Shown here one piece after another: positions 53,405-62,276 of a DNA stretch of 64,000 nt. Under the pieces are notes generated by a model. That model had not been told where the DNA came from and made no database searches. It worked only from the letters and a program-made list of their open reading frames with translations. The DNA comes from Oceanirhabdus sp. W0125-5. Lineage in GTDB: Bacteria > Bacillota > Clostridia > Clostridiales > Clostridiaceae. The stretch is taken from the NCBI RefSeq assembly GCF_027938815.1, contig NZ_CP115913.1:4684001-4748000 (forward strand). The letters are read 5' to 3'. The position numbers were made by a program, and so were the translations under genes. Numbering within the stretch: the first letter of the stretch is position 1; each line of letters begins with the position of its first letter.

Positions 53405-54544
53405 TTATTTTCTCTTTGATACAGGCTGCTGTTGTGTAACACAATGTATCATCCCGCCATCTGCATATAACTCCCTTACGTCTATCCCAATTATCTCTTT
53501 ATCCGGATATAAACCCTGAAGTATTTCATTTGCAATTGAATCATTTTCGTCATTGTAGTTTGGAACTAAAACCACTTTATTAGCTACATAGAAGTTCATA
53601 TAAGCCCCTTTTATCCATTCACCATCAACCTTTACAACTTTTTTCTTAGTTTCAGGTAAGAATACGAATTCATAAGGCTCTCCATTAATATTCTTAGCAG
53701 TTAATAATTTTTTTGCGTCATCATCATCTTCCAAATCATTCACATCTAAATCAAATTGCGAATCTGCTATAATAATTTTATCATCAAGAAATTTTATCAT
53801 TCCATCAATGTGATTATCAGTAATATCCTCGCCAGCAACTCCATTTAGCCATATAAAATTAATTACTCCATAATACTTAGATAGATATGCTTCTATTTCT
53901 TCAATTGTAAAGTTTGGAGTCCTATTATCATTGTTAACACAGCTTAAAGTAGATATCATTGTCCCATTGCCATCTACTTCAAGGGCTCCTCCCTCCATTA
54001 CCATCTCAATATCTATCTTTGAAACACCTGTTGCTTCACTTATCTTTGTTGGTATTAGATTATCTTTTTTAAAAGGAGCCTTGTTTCCCCATCCATTAAA
54101 CTCCCAATTTTCAATTACTAGCTCTCCTTCTTCATTATAAACAAATATTGGTCCATTATCTCTAATCCAAACATCATCTGTAGGAAAAACATAAAAATCC
54201 ATTTTACTCATATCGATATTCTCTTTTTCCAGTACCCTTTTTACATGCTGCTTCTCTTTTTCATTATAAACAATAAGATGTACATTTTCGCCCTTTACTA
54301 GACCTCTTGTCATCTCAATCCAAATGTACTCATAAGCTTCCTTAGTTCCTTTATATGTATAATCATGAGGCCATTGAAGCCAAGTTCCTTCGTGTTCTAT
54401 TCCTTCGTGAGGAAAATAATACTTTGGATACTCTTCTAGTGCTACTGTTTTAGCTTTGGAAGTAGCACTTGCACTTTGGCATCCAACAGATAAAATAATA
54501 CCAATAATTAATAAACAATTTAATACCAATTTTTTACGTAACAT
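53405..54544 (-). CDS. Lipoprotein agmatine deiminase / peptidyl-arginine deiminase family enzyme
   Basis: 379 residues. A lipoprotein signal ends LSVGC (C22), so the enzyme sits outside the membrane, unlike usual cytosolic AguA. Guanidino-enzyme features: HEGTWLQWPHDYTYKG, DDVWIRDNGPIF, ENWEFNGWGNK, EGGALEVDGNGT, EDITDNHIDGM and the catalytic Cys in GGMIHCVTQQQP (C368). It should hydrolyse a guanidinium group (agmatine to N-carbamoylputrescine, or a related substrate) outside the cell. No carbamoyltransferase or antiporter genes lie nearby. The upstream element is shared with the acyltransferase gene; a 7-TM LuxR regulator is adjacent. Confidence 0.88.
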   Translation of the reverse strand: MLRKKLVLNCLLIIGIILSVGCQSASATSKAKTVALEEYPKYYFPHEGIEHEGTWLQWPHDYTYKGTKEAYEYIWIEMTRGLVKGENVHLIVYNEKEKQHVKRVLEKENIDMSKMDFYVFPTDDVWIRDNGPIFVYNEEGELVIENWEFNGWGNKAPFKKDNLIPTKISEATGVSKIDIEMVMEGGALEVDGNGTMISTLSCVNNDNRTPNFTIEEIEAYLSKYYGVINFIWLNGVAGEDITDNHIDGMIKFLDDKIIIADSQFDLDVNDLEDDDDAKKLLTAKNINGEPYEFVFLPETKKKVVKVDGEWIKGAYMNFYVANKVVLVPNYNDENDSIANEILQGLYPDKEIIGIDVRELYADGGMIHCVTQQQPVSKRK

Positions 54545-54612
54545 ATCATATCTCCTTTAGTTAAAGTGTAAGTTTATTTTATATTAAACATATCAGGTAT
54601 TTATGATAAGTT

Positions 54613-54684
54613 AAATCTGTCATGAGTATAAAATGATTATATTTCTAGTAGTATAAAAGTACTATTAGCACCTATAACTAAAGT
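54613..54684 (-). promoter_or_regulatory. Conserved upstream element, copy B (agmatine-deiminase-like gene)
   Basis: AAATCTGTCATGAGTAT (54613-54629) and CTATAACTAAAGT (54672-54684) spaced by 42 bp, starting 69 bp before the ATG; spacing and distance match copy A. Confidence 0.65.
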
Positions 54685-54726
54685 GATAGGGCTTAAACCC
54701 TTGATAATACTTAGTATTATCAAAAA

Positions 54727-54765
54727 AAGTCTTGCTTAATTCAACTTTAGAATTAAGCAAGACTT
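54727..54765 (-). terminator. Terminator of the LuxR-type regulator
   Basis: 16-bp perfect arms AAGTCTTGCTTAATTC / GAATTAAGCAAGACTT, T-run tail on the minus strand. Confidence 0.9.
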
Positions 54766-54771
54766 TTAACC

Positions 54772-55701
54772 TTAATCATACATTATTTTTTTTAATAATT
54801 GATTTCTACTAGATATATCAGTTTTCTTGAAAATATTATAAATATGTGTTTTTACAGTACCTTCCGTAATATGAAGTTTGCTACCTATTTCTTTATTTGA
54901 ACACCCCTCAATAATTAATTCAATAATTTCTCTTTGTCTATTAGTTAAAGAATATTCAATACAAAAATCCTCTAACTTTTTAGTTTCACTTTTTTTGCCT
55001 AATTCTTTATTATCAAATATACTTTCAAAACTGCTATATAGATATTTTAATCCAATTACACAAATCAAAAGCTTTATAATATCTAAGCCTACAGTTCTAT
55101 ATTCACTTGTGGTTAACGTTATATAAGAGTTCTTATTGTAACTTATATAATAAATAGCATTATCAACAATTCCAACAACACTTAATATAATAATAACAAA
55201 CATAAGAATTTTATATTTGTTTAATATTGTTTCATCAAACTTATGGGTGCTATTCTTCATGTTCTTATAGGTTCTAATAGTCAAATAAGAAAGAGCTGCA
55301 AAAAAAGAAAAATAAATTAAAAATTCACTGAGCTGAAATGGTGCAAAAATAAATAACACCAATAAAATAATAGGGATCATTATAGTAAACCTTTTTTCAT
55401 TAATTGTTAATTTATCATCATATAAATCTGAAATTATGAACCTGCTAATCAATATGATTCCAAAAAATATCAAGTAAATAACTATATACAACATATGGCT
55501 AGTTTCATATAATGATTCAAAGCTCTTTGAAAATTCGGATATATAAGTTATAAAATTATCTATTATCATTAGGAAATAAAGTACTGCAAAGAACAAAAAA
55601 CTTTTTTTTCTGTTTTTCATATAAATAATATAAAAGCCTGTTAAAACCATTGTCAGTAAAATCGTCAATACAATATTATACGAAAAGATTATATTCTCCA
55701 A
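54772..55701 (-). CDS. Seven-TM membrane LuxR-family transcriptional regulator
   Basis: 309 residues. About seven hydrophobic helices fill residues 1-230. The C-terminal LuxR HTH reads YSLTNRQREIIELIIEGCSN, then EIGSKLHITEGTVKTHIYNI. Such proteins couple a membrane signal directly to DNA binding. It lies on the same strand, directly upstream of the agmatine-deiminase-like gene (gap 227 nt with its own terminator). The shared element upstream of that gene and of the acyltransferase is a reasonable target. No receiver domain. Confidence 0.85.
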   Translation of the reverse strand: MENIIFSYNIVLTILLTMVLTGFYIIYMKNRKKSFLFFAVLYFLMIIDNFITYISEFSKSFESLYETSHMLYIVIYLIFFGIILISRFIISDLYDDKLTINEKRFTIMIPIILLVLFIFAPFQLSEFLIYFSFFAALSYLTIRTYKNMKNSTHKFDETILNKYKILMFVIIILSVVGIVDNAIYYISYNKNSYITLTTSEYRTVGLDIIKLLICVIGLKYLYSSFESIFDNKELGKKSETKKLEDFCIEYSLTNRQREIIELIIEGCSNKEIGSKLHITEGTVKTHIYNIFKKTDISSRNQLLKKIMYD

Positions 55702-55782
55702 TAAAAGCCACCTCTACATTTTGTATATCTTTGATATTTTATCACATAGAGACAAGCAAATCAATTTGGAGGACTGCTACAA

Positions 55783-57312
55783 TTATTGATACCTTCTAAA
55801 GGTCCCTTTGAATCTTTTAAAATCTCTTTTATTTTTATTTATATCTTCTTGTTTATTCAATAGATCTTCTAAAAAATCATTTAACCCTTTTGCAGGATCA
55901 TCCTCTTGTGAAACAATAGGAATAATTCCTCTTCTGTCTAATATATCTTCCTGAACAATATTTGGTCTTGATAGAAATATATATGATTTCGGTCTAATTC
56001 CTTTTTCTCCAGAATCCCTCCATAGCTTATCTAGTTTGTACAATATATATCTCATATTAATATCGCTTAAGCTATATCCAATAAAAAGAATTGATTTATT
56101 CAATATGTCCGCTCTTAATTTAATATCAAGAGGACTCTCAAAATTCATCCTATTGAAAAAACTACTCTCTGTGAGCACCAGCTGTGAGTCTGCATTATAA
56201 TCTCCATGAAACTTAATTATCTCTGTTGCTCCCTTTTCAATCTCAGTTAGGTCTTTTACTTTAGCTATTTTAATATACTTCCTGTTGTAAACCTCATATA
56301 GTTTTTCCAAAGATTCATCATAATTAGTTGTATATATTATAGGAAAGTCTAATTTCAAGATATTTTTATGAACTATAGATTCTTTAATCTTCTCCTCATC
56401 AACCTTCCATTTCTTCTTCATCCACTTTTTCATCTTATATAGATCTTTATCATATTGCTCATAAAATTCAGCTAGATTTAGAAAATCATCATAATCCTCA
56501 AAGAGTTCAGGACAAATACCGCATCTTTGCGATAGTTTCAACATAAGTTCACCCCATTCAGGAAGTCCAACATTTTTTGAAATTCCCGCTCCAACAAAAA
56601 GCATAACTTTATCTTTACTTATGAGTTCTGCTAAATCATCTATTTCATCTTCATAACTAATATTCTTCTCAAATTTCATACCATTTTCCATAAGAAACGC
56701 ATAAAATCTCTCAAGAGCTTTCACTCTCATAGATATGTTCTTCTTATTTGCCTTTAACTGTGCAAATGTTTCCTTCTCTCCTTTTGGTATGAAAATAGCA
56801 TCCCATTCAAAATCTGATTTTCCTCTCACTTCCTGAGATATTGTTCCCTCCACATCTCCTTCAAAATAACTAAAACTCTTACCATCACAAAAACATATAA
56901 TTGTCTTTGCTGTAACCTCTTTCTCCTTAAATAAATCTACAATTTTATCTCCTTGCAGCTTTTCCCAAAATATCTGGGTTAGCCCTCCTGGATATCCCCC
57001 TAACTCATGAAAAAATAATCCAGTATGTTCAACAATAAGAGGTCTTCCCACTTTTTTAAATGCTCTTAGAGCCTTATCCTTAACTATCTTTTTCATATCT
57101 TCACATTGGATTTCTTCAATTTGAATATTATTTGCTACAATATTAACCTTCATAATTTCTTTATTTATTCTTTTTTGAATATCTTCTTCTGATATATTTT
57201 GTTTCTTTAATCTATTACGTTTGGCTTTTTCTTCTTCAGCATATTTTTCTTTAAAAAAAGCTTTAACTTCTTCTATTTTTTTATCATTGGTTGAGATAAA
57301 TCTTATATCCAT
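55783..57312 (-). CDS. HAM1 (ITPase-like)-SIR2 fusion, putative nucleotide-sensing NADase
   Basis: 509 residues from ATG 57312 (AGGAGAG upstream; a longer frame to 57360 has no RBS). Residues 1-210 form a HAM1/ITPA fold: FISTNDKK (5-12), VEHTGLFFHELGGYPGGL, FEGDVEG, DFEWDAIFIPKG, SMR (194-196). Two usually conserved features differ: the catalytic Asp (ED/DD-x-GL) is His96, and SHR is SMR. Residues about 230-490 form a SIR2-like domain: FVGAGIS (239-245), TTNYDES (328-334), FHGD with H369, GYSLSDIN (412-419). SIR2 effectors deplete NAD+ in anti-phage systems. Domain content matches KomB plus KomC of Kongming, here on one chain without a KomA deaminase nearby. Defence is inferred. Confidence 0.9.
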   Translation of the reverse strand: MDIRFISTNDKKIEEVKAFFKEKYAEEEKAKRNRLKKQNISEEDIQKRINKEIMKVNIVANNIQIEEIQCEDMKKIVKDKALRAFKKVGRPLIVEHTGLFFHELGGYPGGLTQIFWEKLQGDKIVDLFKEKEVTAKTIICFCDGKSFSYFEGDVEGTISQEVRGKSDFEWDAIFIPKGEKETFAQLKANKKNISMRVKALERFYAFLMENGMKFEKNISYEDEIDDLAELISKDKVMLFVGAGISKNVGLPEWGELMLKLSQRCGICPELFEDYDDFLNLAEFYEQYDKDLYKMKKWMKKKWKVDEEKIKESIVHKNILKLDFPIIYTTNYDESLEKLYEVYNRKYIKIAKVKDLTEIEKGATEIIKFHGDYNADSQLVLTESSFFNRMNFESPLDIKLRADILNKSILFIGYSLSDINMRYILYKLDKLWRDSGEKGIRPKSYIFLSRPNIVQEDILDRRGIIPIVSQEDDPAKGLNDFLEDLLNKQEDINKNKRDFKRFKGTFRRYQ

Positions 57313-57526
57313 AAAATCTCTCCTATAAAATGATTTTGCAAAGGTGTATGTATAAATCAAGTTTCACTATAGAAACTCTATACTTAAATTTATAAAAAAT
57401 ATCTAAACATTATTCATTAATTCACAATAATAAATCTAATCTAAACTTATCCGGTTTAATTTTTAATAAATTGCACAAAATTAAACTAGTAACATATATA
57501 TTCCAGAAATAAGGAGCGTATCATAT

Positions 57527-58231
57527 ATGGATATAAAAAATTTAAAATTACTTAATGATATAGTGGAATGGGATATTTATACTTGGAAGAATGCAGTAGA
57601 ACATTGGGATAGATACATAACTTCTAATATTGAATGTTGCGATGGAAAAAAAGTTTTAGACATTGGCGCTAGAGATGGTGGAACTTCACTATACTTTGCT
57701 TTAAAAGGATTTTCTGTTATCTGCTCTGATCTAAATGGACCTACAGAGTGCGCTTATAAATTACATCAAAAATATGATGTTCATAATATGGTAGAATACA
57801 AATCAATTGATGGCACCGATATCTCATATCCCGATAATTATTTTGATATTGTTTCTTTTAAATCAGTAATAGGTGGAATTGGTTATGATGATAATTATGA
57901 TAATATGGATAAAACTTTTAAAGAGATTTATCGAATTTTAAAACCAGACGGAATCCTTTTCTTTGCAGAAAACACTAAAGCTTCGATTATTCATCAATTT
58001 TTAAGAAAAAACTTTGTTAAATGGGGCTCAAAATGGCATTACATGAGTATTGATGAACTTAATAGCTATATTAATATTTACAAAGAATCAGTGGTAAAAA
58101 CATATGGTTTTTTTAATTGTTTCTATAAAAATAGCAAAATTATTAATGTACTAGATACATTATTTAATAAAATAATAAAGGATAATCATAAATATATGGC
58201 ATATGGTCATGCAATAAAAAGAGTTGAATGA
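57527..58231 (+). CDS. Class I SAM-dependent methyltransferase
   Basis: 234 residues. Motif I VLDIGARDGGTSLYFAL, motif II acidic end VICSDLN, and motif IV FDIVSFKSVIGG; the C-terminal part has an unusual hydrophobic section (YGFFNCFYKNSKIINVL). It methylates an unknown small molecule. RBS AAGGAG. Divergent from the HAM1-SIR2 gene, 214 bp apart, with no evident functional link. Confidence 0.85.
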   Translation: MDIKNLKLLNDIVEWDIYTWKNAVEHWDRYITSNIECCDGKKVLDIGARDGGTSLYFALKGFSVICSDLNGPTECAYKLHQKYDVHNMVEYKSIDGTDISYPDNYFDIVSFKSVIGGIGYDDNYDNMDKTFKEIYRILKPDGILFFAENTKASIIHQFLRKNFVKWGSKWHYMSIDELNSYINIYKESVVKTYGFFNCFYKNSKIINVLDTLFNKIIKDNHKYMAYGHAIKRVE

Positions 58232-58256
58232 ATATATTTATATTTTCACTCAACTC
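58221..58256 (+). terminator. Terminator of the methyltransferase gene
   Basis: GAGTTGA (58221-58227) / TCAACTC (58250-58256) then CTTTATT; it overlaps the stop codon. Confidence 0.7.
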
Positions 58257-58308
58257 CTTTATTACTTTGACTGTGTTTTAATAAATTGTTGAATTTAAGT
58301 CTAAAATT

Positions 58309-58332
58309 AAAAGAGAAAATATTCCCTCTTTT
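58309..58332 (-). terminator. Terminator of the second methyltransferase
   Basis: AAAAGAG / CTCTTTT with T-rich tail on the minus strand. Confidence 0.55.
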
Positions 58333-58359
58333 AGCTCACAATAAATAAGTAATCAACAA

Positions 58360-58986
58360 CTAAATTTCACCTTTCACAATTTCATTTTTTCTCAGTATCA
58401 TAGACTGAAAATGATATTTTCCTCCTGTTTCAATTCTTTCAAAACTTATTACCCGAAAGTAACTTGAAACAACTTTCTTTATATTTTCATCTGTATAGAA
58501 TGAGAAAAATCGATGTGGAGTATATATGTCATCCTCCCATATACCTTCTGAATCCTCCCCACCATATACTCCCATAAAAAATAATCCTGAAGGATTTAGG
58601 ACGTTGCTAATTTCTTCTAATACTATATTAAGATTTGCCTTCTCAACATGCAATAAGGAATTCATTGACCACACAGCATCAAATTTTTTGCCTATCTTAT
58701 GAAGATTATAAAAATCTAACTGATGTGATTCAATACCTTTTTCCTGACATAATCTTATCATTTCATCAGATAAATCAACTGCCATTGTATCTATATTATT
58801 ATCCATAAAAAACTTACTGTCTCGTCCATTTCCTGCACCAATATCTAAAAGAGTAGACTTACTTTCATCCTTTAAAAAATTGAGAAACAACCCCCTCGGC
58901 TTTTTCTTCCAATCCTGTAATTTATTCTTTTCTCTTTCATTTGCGAAATTATTATATGACTGTCTTAAAATTTCTTTTATTTCCAT
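58360..58986 (-). CDS. Class I SAM-dependent methyltransferase
   Basis: 208 residues from ATG 58986 (GGGGGG upstream); the longer frame to 59034 lacks an RBS. Motif I LLDIGAGNGRDSKFF, post-I MAVDLSDEM, motif IV FDAVWSMNSLLH, then a Glu-rich helix. Similar to tellurite-resistance or bioC-like small methyltransferases; the substrate is unknown. Convergent with the previous methyltransferase but not similar to it outside the motifs. Confidence 0.87.
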   Translation of the reverse strand: MEIKEILRQSYNNFANEREKNKLQDWKKKPRGLFLNFLKDESKSTLLDIGAGNGRDSKFFMDNNIDTMAVDLSDEMIRLCQEKGIESHQLDFYNLHKIGKKFDAVWSMNSLLHVEKANLNIVLEEISNVLNPSGLFFMGVYGGEDSEGIWEDDIYTPHRFFSFYTDENIKKVVSSYFRVISFERIETGGKYHFQSMILRKNEIVKGEI

Positions 58987-59176
58987 AGTTATTTGTTCCC
59001 CCCAATTTTTCTTTATTTCACTTAAATCTACCATTCTGCAATTTCAACTATACATCTTTGATTCACAAAACAAAGATTTGTGTGCATCAATTATTTTATG
59101 ATTAGTAAATGTATATAGCATTATATCCAATAATCACCTATTAAACCGTATCATTTTTATATTAGTAATATAACCA

Positions 59177-59797
59177 CTATTTTTTAAGAGATATCGGTTG
59201 TCTTATTATTGTTTTTAAATTCTGAGGTGCAGCCTTTCTTGGGTCACTAAGATAAATTTCATGATGATTTCCAACTTTAATATAACCATTTTCCTCAATA
59301 AAATTATGTAACTTTTCTATTGTAGGCATTTCTTCACTATAAGGCCCTATATGTATTATTTGTGCAACTAATCCCTCATCTAAACTTTCAAATCTTATTT
59401 TAGAAATTCCAGGTAAATCCTTCTTTTTCTTAACCTGTTCAATCCCTTCTTCAATTATCTCTTTACTAACAAACTCCGGCTGCATAATTAATGAAGTCCA
59501 CTTCCACTCTTCTTTTCTTTCCTGTGAAAATAGCTCCATATTATCATGATACCATAACCCCTGAAGTGGCATAACACCATAGTCTATTCCCATACTTCCT
59601 TTTTTAATCATGAATTTAACAGTATAAGACAAACTAAATAATGCTTCTACAGCATCTTTATATTCCTGTGAAGTATTAGGATCTCCAGTACCATCAATCA
59701 TCAAATAATTTAATCTAGGAACCTTTACTATTTGCACCTCTTTTGAAGAAGCTTTATATAATTCTTTTAACTCTTTTTTGAAATCTATTTTTTTCAT
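59177..59797 (-). CDS. GyrI-like small-molecule-binding protein
   Basis: 206 residues from ATG 59797 (GGAGG upstream). A stand-alone GyrI-like/AraC effector-binding domain: VPRLNYLMIDGTGDPN, YTVKFMIKKGSMGIDYGVMPL, and IIHIGPYSEEMPTIEKLHNF are the typical blocks, the last carrying the conserved GPY. These domains bind hydrophobic or cationic drugs. No DNA-binding part is present, so it may sequester or hydrolyse the ligand. Confidence 0.85.
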   Translation of the reverse strand: MKKIDFKKELKELYKASSKEVQIVKVPRLNYLMIDGTGDPNTSQEYKDAVEALFSLSYTVKFMIKKGSMGIDYGVMPLQGLWYHDNMELFSQERKEEWKWTSLIMQPEFVSKEIIEEGIEQVKKKKDLPGISKIRFESLDEGLVAQIIHIGPYSEEMPTIEKLHNFIEENGYIKVGNHHEIYLSDPRKAAPQNLKTIIRQPISLKK

Positions 59798-59987
59798 ACT
59801 CAATTCCTCCAACTTTTAAATTCATCTATATTTTACTCCCTCAAATATGACTTCTATATGTCATGTTTAAAAATATAAGCGTTGCTTATGATTTTATCCT
59901 ATTTTTTTCTTGTTAATTTTAACCATTTCTTAACTTATTATGCAAAGTATTAATGTAACATATTATATAGATAGGAGTTGTTAAAAA

Positions 59988-60080
59988 ATGAGAAGAATAT
60001 TAAATATTATGCATCCATTATTATATGGTAAAATTAATATACAATATATTCCATTCAATGAATTTAAGGGGGTAATCTAA
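59988..60080 (+). CDS. 30-residue ORF translationally coupled to DUF4003
   Basis: Begins MRRILNIMHPLLYGKINI and ends FNEFKGVI. AGGAG lies 10 nt before ATG and the stop overlaps the DUF4003 start (TAATG). It may be a leader peptide that couples translation or a tiny protein of its own. The sequence shows no membrane helix and no family I recognise. Confidence 0.5.
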   Translation: MRRILNIMHPLLYGKINIQYIPFNEFKGVI

Positions 60081-61075
60081 TGAAATCTGAATTAAAGAAT
60101 AAAGCAGACCACATGTTAGAACTTTACATGAAAATATCAAAAGATTATAAGTGGGAAAACAATCTATCTCTACATTTTGCAGCATTAACATATTTGATAA
60201 AAAATAAACAATTTGATAAAGAAAAAATAGAAGATTTAAAAAAAGTAATAAAAGACAATACTGGACTTTTCTCAAATTACAGAGGGAATACCATGTTCAT
60301 ATTATCAATGTTATTGTGTAGTGAGTTTGATGAGCCAAAGGAAAAATTCATAAAAATGATGAATTTTGATAAAAAACTAAATAATGAAGGTTTTAAGAAT
60401 AACATGTACTTACCTATTGCCAATTATGCTTTACTGTTAACTTGTGAAGAAAATTTAATTGACAGCAGAATAAAGAAATCATATGAAATTTACGGGGAAA
60501 TGAAAAAGAATCACCCATGGCTAACTGGTGGTGATGATTATCCTTTATGTGTGGTACTTGCTGGCTCTGATAAACCTCTTGACACTAATATCAAGGATAT
60601 CGAAGAATGCTACAAGTTTTTGAACGAGGAAGGTTTTTATAAAGGAAATTCTCTTCAATTTCTATCTCATATACTCTCCTTTGGAGAAGAATATAACCGT
60701 TCAAAAGCTGCTAGATGTTTAGAAATTTACAAAACTTTAAAAGAAAACAAGCTGAGAATAGATTCTAATTATTACGCAGCACTAGGCCTTGTAACCTTAA
60801 TAAGCAAAGATAACAATGAGGCAGTCCAGGATTTAATAGATTTAGCTCAATATTTGAATAAGTTAAAGAAATATAAATGGCTTGGAAAAGGAATGAATGT
60901 ACTTATAGCTTCTGCTATTGTATGTAAGGAATATATTGAAGATAAAATGAATCAAAATGATTTAATTTCTACAACTTTAGGTATATCTATAGAAACATTA
61001 ATCGCTGCTCAAACAGCAGCAACCATTGCAGCAGTAACTGCTTCAACTGCAGCTATTACAGCTGCTACATCCTGA
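60080..61075 (+). CDS. DUF4003 family protein
   Basis: 331 residues, helical. HFAALTYLIKNKQFD, FRGNTMF-like NYRGNTMFILSMLL and KKNHPWLTGGDDYPLCVVLA are typical DUF4003 blocks, a Firmicute family of unknown function. The C-terminal 35 residues are an Ala/Thr-rich hydrophobic tail (AAQTAATIAAVTASTAAI). Start overlaps the 30-residue ORF. The three genes that follow encode small membrane proteins. Confidence 0.85.
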   Translation: MKSELKNKADHMLELYMKISKDYKWENNLSLHFAALTYLIKNKQFDKEKIEDLKKVIKDNTGLFSNYRGNTMFILSMLLCSEFDEPKEKFIKMMNFDKKLNNEGFKNNMYLPIANYALLLTCEENLIDSRIKKSYEIYGEMKKNHPWLTGGDDYPLCVVLAGSDKPLDTNIKDIEECYKFLNEEGFYKGNSLQFLSHILSFGEEYNRSKAARCLEIYKTLKENKLRIDSNYYAALGLVTLISKDNNEAVQDLIDLAQYLNKLKKYKWLGKGMNVLIASAIVCKEYIEDKMNQNDLISTTLGISIETLIAAQTAATIAAVTASTAAITAATS

Positions 61076-61114
61076 TGGATGATTAATTATCATATATTAA
61101 AGGGGGAAAATATT

Positions 61115-61351
61115 ATGAGTTTGGCATTTGGATTAATTTTATTAGTTCTTTTGGGCTTTGTTTTGACCATGTTTATTAGCCTTATCCCAAGTAAAATTTC
61201 TGGATTAAAAATCATGCTTTTAGGAATAACCTTGACTATATTTGGAGGTATAATTGCTCTTGACACTAATCTTGATATAGGTTTTATTGGATATATCATT
61301 GCATTTATAGGATTAATTTTTTCAATTGTTGGTATCAGAAGAAATGAGTAA
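61115..61351 (+). CDS. Small membrane protein
   Basis: 78 residues with three hydrophobic helices (LAFGLILLVLLGFVLTMF, MLLGITLTIFGGIIAL, GYIIAFIGLIFSIVGI). The start is ATG 61115 (AGGGGG upstream) rather than 61079. 39 nt after DUF4003, probably the same transcript. Family not recognised. Confidence 0.7.
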   Translation: MSLAFGLILLVLLGFVLTMFISLIPSKISGLKIMLLGITLTIFGGIIALDTNLDIGFIGYIIAFIGLIFSIVGIRRNE

Positions 61352-61397
61352 AATTTTAAAATGCATTATTCTTAAACTGACATAGAAAGGAGAAATC

Positions 61398-61757
61398 ATG
61401 AGATATTTTAAGGAAATACCACTATGGAAAATTATATTATTAAACATTATTGTTGGACTTTCTATGTCAGGTCTTCTTTTCATTGGATGTGTGTTTTTCT
61501 TTGGTTTATTCTCAACTCCAACAATAAATGAACGCTTAATAGGATTATTTATTTTTTCATTTATATTATTTGTTATAATTCTTTCGAATTTACTATTATA
61601 TAAACTGCAAAAGAAACAACCTAGTCAAAGTATCATGATCAATAATAAACTATCTTTCCTAAAGCTAATTTTATTATTAATTATATTGATTTTCTCAGCA
61701 GGAAGTTTTTTTCTACTGCCTGATTTATGGATAAAACTTAACGGTTGGTGGTTCTGA
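61398..61757 (+). CDS. Small membrane protein
   Basis: 119 residues, three membrane helices. RBS GAAAGGAG lies 4-10 nt before ATG. Family not recognised. It sits between two other small membrane protein genes. Confidence 0.7.
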   Translation: MRYFKEIPLWKIILLNIIVGLSMSGLLFIGCVFFFGLFSTPTINERLIGLFIFSFILFVIILSNLLLYKLQKKQPSQSIMINNKLSFLKLILLLIILIFSAGSFFLLPDLWIKLNGWWF

Positions 61758-61796
61758 TTATACTCTTAGGTTAAATATTATTTTTGGAGGAGAAAT

Positions 61797-62240
61797 ATGA
61801 AAAAAATATATAGTTTATTATGTATTTTACATGCATTTGTGGGGGTAGGAGCTCTGTTTGGTGGGGGAGGTGCAATTATTAATCCAGAGTGTGCATTAGG
61901 TGCATCTGCAGATATTTTAAAAAATTCACCTTTCAGTAATTTTCTTATACCTGGGATCATTTTATTTACTGTTATTGGACTAGGTAATGTTATTACAGCA
62001 ATTTTATTTCGTTATAAATTAAGATATCAAGGATATATAAGCAGTATCTTTAGTTGGGCATTAATCATTTGGATTATTGTCCAGTGCATAATGCTTAATT
62101 CTGTTAATATCTTGCATGTCATATATTTTATCATTGGATTGATTGAAGCTATTTTATCAATAATAATTTTATTTAAAAAACGTTTGTTTCCAACAAATAT
62201 TGTTTTAAACTTCTATAGAAAAATAAACAAAGAACAGTAA
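61797..62240 (+). CDS. Small membrane protein
   Basis: 147 residues, four membrane helices, with a glycine-rich first helix region (GVGALFGGGGAIINPECALG). RBS GGAGGAG. Family not recognised. Ends at a strong bidirectional terminator (62243-62269). Confidence 0.72.
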   Translation: MKKIYSLLCILHAFVGVGALFGGGGAIINPECALGASADILKNSPFSNFLIPGIILFTVIGLGNVITAILFRYKLRYQGYISSIFSWALIIWIIVQCIMLNSVNILHVIYFIIGLIEAILSIIILFKKRLFPTNIVLNFYRKINKEQ

Positions 62241-62242
62241 GG

Positions 62243-62269
62243 AAAGGAGATAAATTAATTATCTCCTTT
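62243..62269. terminator. Bidirectional terminator
   Basis: 11-bp arms AAAGGAGATAA / TTATCTCCTTT followed by TCTT; it ends both the membrane-protein operon and the DUF2922 gene. Confidence 0.85.
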
Positions 62270-62276
62270 TCTTATT

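Noticed and set aside
55702..59176. KomA-type adenosine deaminase to complete a Kongming system around the HAM1-SIR2 gene
   Set aside because: The neighbours are a LuxR regulator and two methyltransferases; no deaminase motif was found in this window.
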